Positions 55,368 to 64,000 of a stretch of 64,000 nucleotides of DNA are shown here, piece by piece. The notes beneath the pieces are model-generated. The model did not search any database. It was not told the DNA's origin and saw only the letters and a program-made list of their open reading frames with translations. The first letter of the stretch is position 1, and each line of letters starts with the position of its first letter. The translations under genes were made by a program, and so were the position numbers. The DNA is taken from contig NZ_AP022871.1 in the NCBI RefSeq assembly GCF_011764565.1, forward strand, positions 4,340,320 to 4,404,319. Direction: 5' to 3'. This DNA comes from Phytohabitans suffuscus. Lineage in GTDB: Bacteria > Actinomycetota > Actinomycetes > Mycobacteriales > Micromonosporaceae.

Positions 55368-56258
55368 GTGGCCACGCTCCCGCAGCGCGGCTGCTACCTG
55401 CGACACCACGCGGTCCGGTTTGCGTAGAACATCCTCTGCGGTGAAACGAAGGACGAGCCACCCCATCTCCCGAAGGGCATTGAGTCGGGCGATGTCGCGC
55501 TGAAAGGTCGCCCGCTCCCGGTGATGGTCCCCCTCGTACTCGATCGCGATCTTGGCGGCGGGATAGGCAAGATCGCTGCGAGCTACGAACCGTCCACGAC
55601 TGTCCGTTATGTCGTGTTGTGCGATCGGGCGGGGGAGGCCGCCGTCGACGATGACAAGCCGCAGGCGCGTTTCCATCGGCGACTCTGTCAGCGGTTCGGC
55701 AAGTGTCAGCACCTCGCGGACGAGCCGGCTGCCCGGCCACCCTTGGTGCTGCCGCGTGTAGGCGGTCAACGCGTCCGGCTTCACCAGGCGGCGATACAGC
55801 AGCGCGTCGACTGCCATCACCGCCTCCACTTTGGGCAGGCGGCGGCCGAGGTCGAAGGCGGTCCGGACCGGTGTTGTCACCGGTAGGCCGGCGAACCGGA
55901 CGACATCGTCCGCGGGCAACGGCGAGCGGACCACCGTGATTCGGGGATGCGCCCTCATGCGCCTTTCCGGTGGCATCACCACCTGGACCGGTGCGTCGGG
56001 CGCCAGCAGGTTGACCCCCCAGGTGTAGGCGGCGCTGAGGCCAGCGAGAGCCGCGTCCGCTGGCAGGAGCAACGCGGCCGCCGCACACCAGACGCGGTGA
56101 TCGAGGGCGGTCTGGGCGTTTACGAACACGTCCGGGAGCAGGCGCCGCCAGGTGGGGCCACGCAGCATGGCGCGGGTGAGCACGCCCTCGGCGAGGGCTG
56201 CGCTGGCCCGGAACGGCAGGAAGCCCCGCGACCGTGGTACGCGGGCGCGCCGGGGCAT
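55332..56258 (-). CDS. DUF559 (Vsr-like fold) protein with AbiEi-like head
   Basis: 308 residues from ATG 56258; a GTG at 56288 would add 10. The N-terminus (ASAALAEGVLTRAMLRGPTW, RRLLPDVFV) looks like the helical head common to AbiEi-like proteins. The C-terminal part has the DUF559 nuclease-like core: SPMETRLRL, then SDLAYPAAKIAIEYEGDHHR, carrying the D and E-x-E residues of the Vsr/PD-(D/E)XK fold. Many copies occur in actinobacteria with unproven roles. A CATGAT box 6 bp before ATG suggests a leaderless mRNA. Confidence 0.78.
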   Translation of the reverse strand: MPRRARVPRSRGFLPFRASAALAEGVLTRAMLRGPTWRRLLPDVFVNAQTALDHRVWCAAAALLLPADAALAGLSAAYTWGVNLLAPDAPVQVVMPPERRMRAHPRITVVRSPLPADDVVRFAGLPVTTPVRTAFDLGRRLPKVEAVMAVDALLYRRLVKPDALTAYTRQHQGWPGSRLVREVLTLAEPLTESPMETRLRLVIVDGGLPRPIAQHDITDSRGRFVARSDLAYPAAKIAIEYEGDHHRERATFQRDIARLNALREMGWLVLRFTAEDVLRKPDRVVSQVAAALRERGHDWNTSAVIRPV

Positions 56259-56350
56259 CCCGACATCATGGCGTAAGGAGGGTCTCACGCGGTGTCCTCG
56301 GCATTCCCTTTACGGCGGGGTTAACGGCGTCGTACCCTCGCCAGAGGAGT

Positions 56351-56441
56351 GACCCACGGGAGCCCGGTGCACCGGGCTGAGAGGGGGCATGCAGCCCCCG
56401 ACCGTCGAACCTGATCCGGGTAATGCCGGCGCAGGGAGGAG
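56351..56441 (+). promoter_or_regulatory. TPP riboswitch (THI element)
   Basis: All core parts are in order: CGGGAGCCC, GGGCTGAGAGG, then GACCGTCGAACCTGATCCGG, GTAATGCCGGCG and CAGGGAGGA. The ribosome site GGAGG (56436-56440) lies in the 3' arm, 7 nt before thiE, so TPP binding should hide it and stop translation of the whole operon. Confidence 0.95.
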
Positions 56442-56447
56442 TGCTGC

Positions 56448-57071
56448 ATGCGGCCGTTTCCCCGGCTTCATCTCATCACCGACACCCGTCCGGGGCGTGA
56501 GCCGCTCGCCGTGGTCGCGGCGGCGCTCAAGGTCGCGGGGTCCGGCCTCGCCGTGCAGGTGCGGGTGGAGGACGGCGCGACCGACCGCGAAGCATACGAG
56601 CTGGCCGCGCGGGTAAGGGCGCTCTGTGCCGAAGCCCGGGCCACCTGCTTGGTCAACGACCGCCTGCACATCGCGCTGGCGGTGGGCGCCGACGGTGGTC
56701 ATGTGGGCGCGCTCGACCTGCCGGTCGAGGCGGCGCGGCGGGTGCTCGGGCCGCGGGCGATCCTCGGTGCCACGGCGCGCGAGCCGGCGACCGCGAAGGC
56801 CGCCGTCGATGGCGGGGCCAGCTACCTGGGCGTCGGGCCGGCGTATGCGACGACGACCAAGGACGGCCTCCCACCGCCGATCGGGGTCGAGGGGATAGCG
56901 GCCGTGGCCGGCGCGGTGGGCGTACCCGTGATCGCGATTGCCGGGGTGACGGCGGAGCGGATACCCGAGCTGCGGGCGGCCGGCGCGTACGGCGTCGCGG
57001 TTATCGGCGCGCTCTCCGCGGCACCGGATCCGTACCGGGCCACCGAAGCGCTCCGGGACGCCCTCCGATGA
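56448..57071 (+). CDS. thiE: Thiamine phosphate synthase (first ThiE-like gene)
   Basis: 207-residue TIM-barrel enzyme that joins HMP-PP and thiazole phosphate to give thiamine phosphate. The substrate motifs LVNDRLHIAL (ND) and GVGPAYATTTKDG (phosphate loop GPxxxTxTK) are complete. First gene of the riboswitch-controlled operon; the stop overlaps thiO by 4 bp (ATGA). Confidence 0.9.
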   Translation: MRPFPRLHLITDTRPGREPLAVVAAALKVAGSGLAVQVRVEDGATDREAYELAARVRALCAEARATCLVNDRLHIALAVGADGGHVGALDLPVEAARRVLGPRAILGATAREPATAKAAVDGGASYLGVGPAYATTTKDGLPPPIGVEGIAAVAGAVGVPVIAIAGVTAERIPELRAAGAYGVAVIGALSAAPDPYRATEALRDALR

Positions 57072-58089
57072 GGGACGTCACCGTCGTCGGCGCCGGGCCC
57101 ATCGGGTTGGCGATCGCGTGGCGGTGCGCCGCGCGTGGCATGGCGGTGGAGGTCGTGGACGCCGGGCGGCCGGGTGCGTGGCGCGCGTCCGCCGGGATGC
57201 TCGGGCCGGTCGCCGAGGCGTACTTCGGCGAGGCCGAGCTCACCTCCCTCCTCGTGGAGTCCGCGAAGCGGTGGCCCGCGTTCGCCGCCGAGCTGGGCGC
57301 CGAGGAGATCGGCTACCGCGCCGAAGGCACGCTCGTCGTCGCGCTGACCGGGGACGACCTGGCCGAGGCGGAGCGGCTGCGCGGGTACCAGACGGGTCTC
57401 GGACTCCCGATCACGGCGCTGCGGCCGGCGGAGCTGCGCGACCGCGAGCCGCTCCTCTCGCCGCGCGTGCGCGGCGGCGCGCACGCGCCCGACGACCACC
57501 AGGTAGACCCGCGCCGGCTGGTGCCCGCGCTGCGTGCGGCCGCGACCGCCGCCGGCGCGGCCATCGTCCGCGAGCCCGGACCCGCGGGGGTCAAGGTCGT
57601 CGCGGCCGGCACCGGTTCGGCCGCGCTGACCGGCCTCCCGGTCCGTCCGGTCAAGGGCCAGATCCTCCGCCTCCGCGCGCCGGGCCACCAGCCGCCGGGC
57701 TTCTCACACGTCATTCGCGGGTACGCGGACGGCCGGCACGTCTATCTCGTACCGCGACTCGACGGCGAGGTGGTGGTGGGGGCGACCGTGGAGGAGCGCG
57801 CTGACGCGCGGGTCACCGCCGGCGGGGTGGTGGAGCTGCTGCGCGCGGCCGCCGACCTGGTGCCGGAGATCTACGAGTACGAGCTGGCCGAGGCGATCGC
57901 CGGCCACCGCCCCGGTACGCCCGACAACGCGCCGATAGTCGGCCGCCACGGCGACGGCGTGATCGTGGCGACCGGCCACTACCGCCACGGCATCGTGCTC
58001 ACCCCGCTCACCGCGGACCTCGTCGCCGACCTTGTGCAGACGGGGGAGCCGGATCCGATGTTGGGGCCGTTCGCGCCCGGGAGGTTCGC

Positions 58090-58093
<4 letters not shown>
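57068..58093 (+). CDS. thiO: Glycine oxidase ThiO
   Basis: 341-residue FAD enzyme that turns glycine to dehydroglycine for the thiazole ring. FAD fold GAGPIGLAIA with acidic VVDAG at the N-terminus; the C-terminus GRHGDGVIVATGHYRHGIVL is typical of the family. Overlaps thiE and thiS by 4 bp each. Confidence 0.93.
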
Positions 58094-62064
<3,971 letters not shown>

Positions 62065-62072
62065 TTGTCATA

Positions 62073-62113
62073 AAAGTTCATATTTAAAATGGTGACTGCG
62101 GTAGTTGAACTTT
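62073..62113 (+). promoter_or_regulatory. Inverted repeat AAAGTTCA...TGAACTTT around a promoter
   Basis: AAAGTTCA (62073-62080) and TGAACTTT (62106-62113) are perfect 8-bp arms 33 bp centre to centre (about three helical turns), in the most AT-rich stretch of the window. They frame the -35 and touch the -10 of the O-methyltransferase gene, as an operator would. Confidence 0.5.
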
Positions 62114-62120
62114 GTAGCAT
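62092..62120 (+). promoter_or_regulatory. Promoter of a leaderless O-methyltransferase mRNA
   Basis: GTGACT (62092-62097) and TAGCAT (62115-62120) with a 17-bp spacer; 6 bp from the -10 to the ATG and no ribosome site. Confidence 0.45.
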
Positions 62121-62126
62121 GTCCGG

Positions 62127-63143
62127 ATGCTGACGCCAACACCCCTCATGCGCCTGGTGTCCGGGTTCTGGAGCTTCAAGACATTCGCTGCCGCAGTCGA
62201 GCTCGACCTGTTCACCAAGCTTGCCGGCGGCAAGAGCATCACCGTCGGGAAGGCCGCCGCTGACCTGGGCCTCGCCGAACGCCCCGCCGACCTCCTCTTC
62301 GCCGCGTGCGCCTCGCTCGGCCTGCTGGAGCGCGACGGCGACGGCTACCGCAACTCCGCGCTGGCCGAGGAGTTCCTGGTCGCCGGCAAGCCCTACTACT
62401 TCGGTGGCCAGGTGCGCTACTGCGACCGGCGCACCTACCTCGCCTGGCACCGGGTCGGCGACGCGCTGCGCACCGACCGGCCGCTGACCTGGGACCCGGA
62501 CACGCAGGAGTCGATGTTCGAGACGGAGGACCCGCAGCTTCTCGCGCTCTTCTGGGAGGCGATGTACTCGACGTCCATCTTCACCGCCCGCGCGCTGGGC
62601 GAGGCGTACGACTTCGGCGCGCACGCGCGGCTGCTCGACGTCGGCGGTGGCTCCGGTGCGTACCCGATCGAGCTGTGCCGGCGCTTTCCGTCGCTGCGGG
62701 CCACGGTCTTCGACCTGCCGCACGTCGCGCCGATCGCCGCCGAGAAGGCCGAGGCCGCCGGACTCAGCGACCGCATCGACACGGTGGCCGGCAACTTCCT
62801 GCACGACGAGGCCCTGCCGAGCGGCTACGACGTGATGCTGTTCAGCATGATCCTGCACGACTGGGACGAGCCGACGAACCGCGACCTGCTGGCCAAGAGC
62901 TACGCCGCCCTCCCGAGCGGCGGTGCCGTGGTGGTGTCCGAACTGCTGCTCAACGCCGACCGCACGGGCCCGGCCTCGGCCGCGCTGATGGGCATGAACA
63001 TGCTGGTGGAGACGGTGGGCGGCCGCAACTACTCGGAGACCGAATACATCGACTGGCTGACCGACGCCGGCTTCGTCGACGCGCACGTGGTCCTCTTCGA
63101 CGCGCCCGGTGCCAACGGTGTGGTGGTAGCCCGCAAGCCGTAG
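62127..63143 (+). CDS. SAM-dependent O-methyltransferase (acetylserotonin/polyketide type)
   Basis: 338 residues. A winged-helix dimerisation head (AVELDLFTKLAGG ... LGLAERPADLLFAACASLGL) precedes the SAM domain: LLDVGGGSGAYPIEL, then the catalytic His in MILHDWDEPTNRDLL, and the SELLL glutamate. The family methylates phenols or hydroxyls of small molecules, such as aromatic polyketides; the substrate is unknown. Its own promoter and operator-like repeat set it apart from the thi operon. Confidence 0.9.
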   Translation: MLTPTPLMRLVSGFWSFKTFAAAVELDLFTKLAGGKSITVGKAAADLGLAERPADLLFAACASLGLLERDGDGYRNSALAEEFLVAGKPYYFGGQVRYCDRRTYLAWHRVGDALRTDRPLTWDPDTQESMFETEDPQLLALFWEAMYSTSIFTARALGEAYDFGAHARLLDVGGGSGAYPIELCRRFPSLRATVFDLPHVAPIAAEKAEAAGLSDRIDTVAGNFLHDEALPSGYDVMLFSMILHDWDEPTNRDLLAKSYAALPSGGAVVVSELLLNADRTGPASAALMGMNMLVETVGGRNYSETEYIDWLTDAGFVDAHVVLFDAPGANGVVVARKP

Positions 63144-63349
63144 GGCTCACCCGCCACGGTCTCACCACCCCAACCTGGGCCTGGTCGGTCGGCGTTGCCG
63201 GCCGGCCGGGCCACGCCCGGACGCCTGACCCGCGGACCCGGCAGCGGAGGTCGGGGATCTCGGCGAGCCCCGCGAGCCGCCGGCCGTAGCGGTGCCCGCG
63301 GGAGCGTGCGGTCAGCGGCTGACGCGGACCGGGGCACATCTTTCTCCGG

Positions 63350-64000
63350 TCAGCGGGACTTGTCGCGGGGCTCCTGGTCGCGGCTGGAGAGGCCGCTCAC
63401 CCAGTCGACGTACTCCTCGTCGCGGGGCTTGAGCGCGGCCTCGGGCCGGGGCTGGCCGCCGCGCTGGGTGGGTACGTCGAGCTTGCCGGCCGGCTCGCTC
63501 GGCTCCGGGCTGGGTGTGGCCGCGCGGCGGCGGCCGAAGAGGCCGCGGCGCTGGCGCGGAGCTGCCTCGTCGGTGGGCTGGTCGGCGTCGGGGGCGGTCT
63601 CCTTGGCGGCGCGCTTGCGAGCCGGCCGGTCGCTGGCTGGCAGGTCGCCGGGCGCCTCGGCCGCGGACCCGCGACCGCCACGCCGGCCCCGGCCACCGGC
63701 GGTGCTGTCGGTGCTCTCGGCGCGGTCGGCGGTGGAGCCACGCCGGCCGCGGCGCTCGGTGGGCGGGTCTTCGGAGCCGGCGTAGATGGGCAGCTCGCCG
63801 GTGGAGTACTCCGCGGCGCGGCGGCCGGCGGAGAAGGCGGTCGCGGCCCCGGCGGCTCCTGGATCGCGGCCGCCGCCGGAGGAGCGGCGGGCCGGGCGTG
63901 GGGCGGCGGGGCGACCGGGGGCGGTGCGACGGGCGGCGGGGCGACCGGTGGCGGGCCGACCGGCCGCGGCGCCGGGCGGACGGCGTGTGGCGTGGGCGGG
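63350..64000 (-). CDS. C-terminal part of a Pro/Arg/Gly-rich protein (5' end outside window)
   Basis: On the minus strand the frame with its stop at 63352-63350 is open to the window end, at least 216 codons with no start seen. Most is low-complexity: [20 protein letters not shown]-type repeats, GRGRRGGRGS and acidic-basic runs. Structured-looking bits are AAEYSTGELPIYAGSEDPPT and, just before the end, KPRDEEYVDWVSGLSSRDQE. It may be a disordered tail of a nucleic-acid-binding or membrane protein. The gap 63144-63349 holds nothing I can name. Confidence 0.6.
   Translation of the reverse strand, partial: PAHATRRPPGAAAGRPATGRPAARRTAPGRPAAPRPARRSSGGGRDPGAAGAATAFSAGRRAAEYSTGELPIYAGSEDPPTERRGRRGSTADRAESTDSTAGGRGRRGGRGSAAEAPGDLPASDRPARKRAAKETAPDADQPTDEAAPRQRRGLFGRRRAATPSPEPSEPAGKLDVPTQRGGQPRPEAALKPRDEEYVDWVSGLSSRDQEPRDKSR

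Overview
This window is high-GC actinobacterial chromosome, almost certainly from Micromonosporaceae (Micromonospora, Actinoplanes or Phytohabitans-like). This rests on the gene order, the many GTG and TTG starts, the zinc-type small ribosomal proteins and the style of the protein sequences; the genus is inference. Nearly all of it is conserved housekeeping DNA read on the + strand: the end of the nuo operon, then rpmG-hadAB-secE-nusG-rplKA, rplJL, rpoBC, the str operon (rpsL, rpsG, fusA, tuf), the S10/spc/alpha ribosomal protein clusters with secY, adk, map, infA and rpoA, and finally a TPP-riboswitch-controlled thiamine operon.

Layout. 1-2730: nuoM (cut by the window edge) and nuoN. 2846-5597: htpX, an MFS transporter and, on the minus strand, yajQ. 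5735-8650: tRNA-Tyr followed by an accessory patch holding an integrase remnant, an overlapping two-gene cassette of unknown function, a Uma2 endonuclease fragment, direct repeats and about 1 kb of gene-poor DNA. 8657-11358: a 53-residue secreted peptide gene 5 bp ahead of a membrane GAF-GGDEF-EAL protein. 11467-14319: tRNA-Thr, tRNA-Met, rpmG, hadA, hadB, tRNA-Trp, secE and nusG, the same order as in mycobacteria. 14461-24926: rplK, rplA, the L10 leader, rplJ, rplL, rpoB and rpoC. 25073-26986: two small membrane-protein genes. 27360-41796: rpsL through rplO. 42045-50334: secY, adk, map, a DUF1707 gene, infA, rpmJ, rpsM, rpsK, rpsD, rpoA, rplQ and truA. 50323-56258: a conserved membrane protein, a methyltransferase, an ABC-F ATPase, a CopC-CopD protein and a DUF559 protein. 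56351-62064: TPP riboswitch and thiE-thiO-thiS-thiG-thiE/tenI-thiD-thiC. 62127-64000: an O-methyltransferase behind an AT-rich promoter with an inverted repeat, then the 3' part of a minus-strand gene with a Pro/Arg/Gly-rich tail.

Nine genes, including the essential rplD, secY and rpsM, are interrupted by what looks like the same event: one C missing from a run of C on the + strand. Adding one C restores a full-length family member every time, so these are most likely consensus errors and the genes are annotated full length. The parts most worth experimental attention are the tRNA-Tyr accessory patch with its two-gene cassette, the peptide/c-di-GMP gene pair, and the operator-like repeats before hadA and before the O-methyltransferase. 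All functional calls come from reading the translations; no database search was possible.
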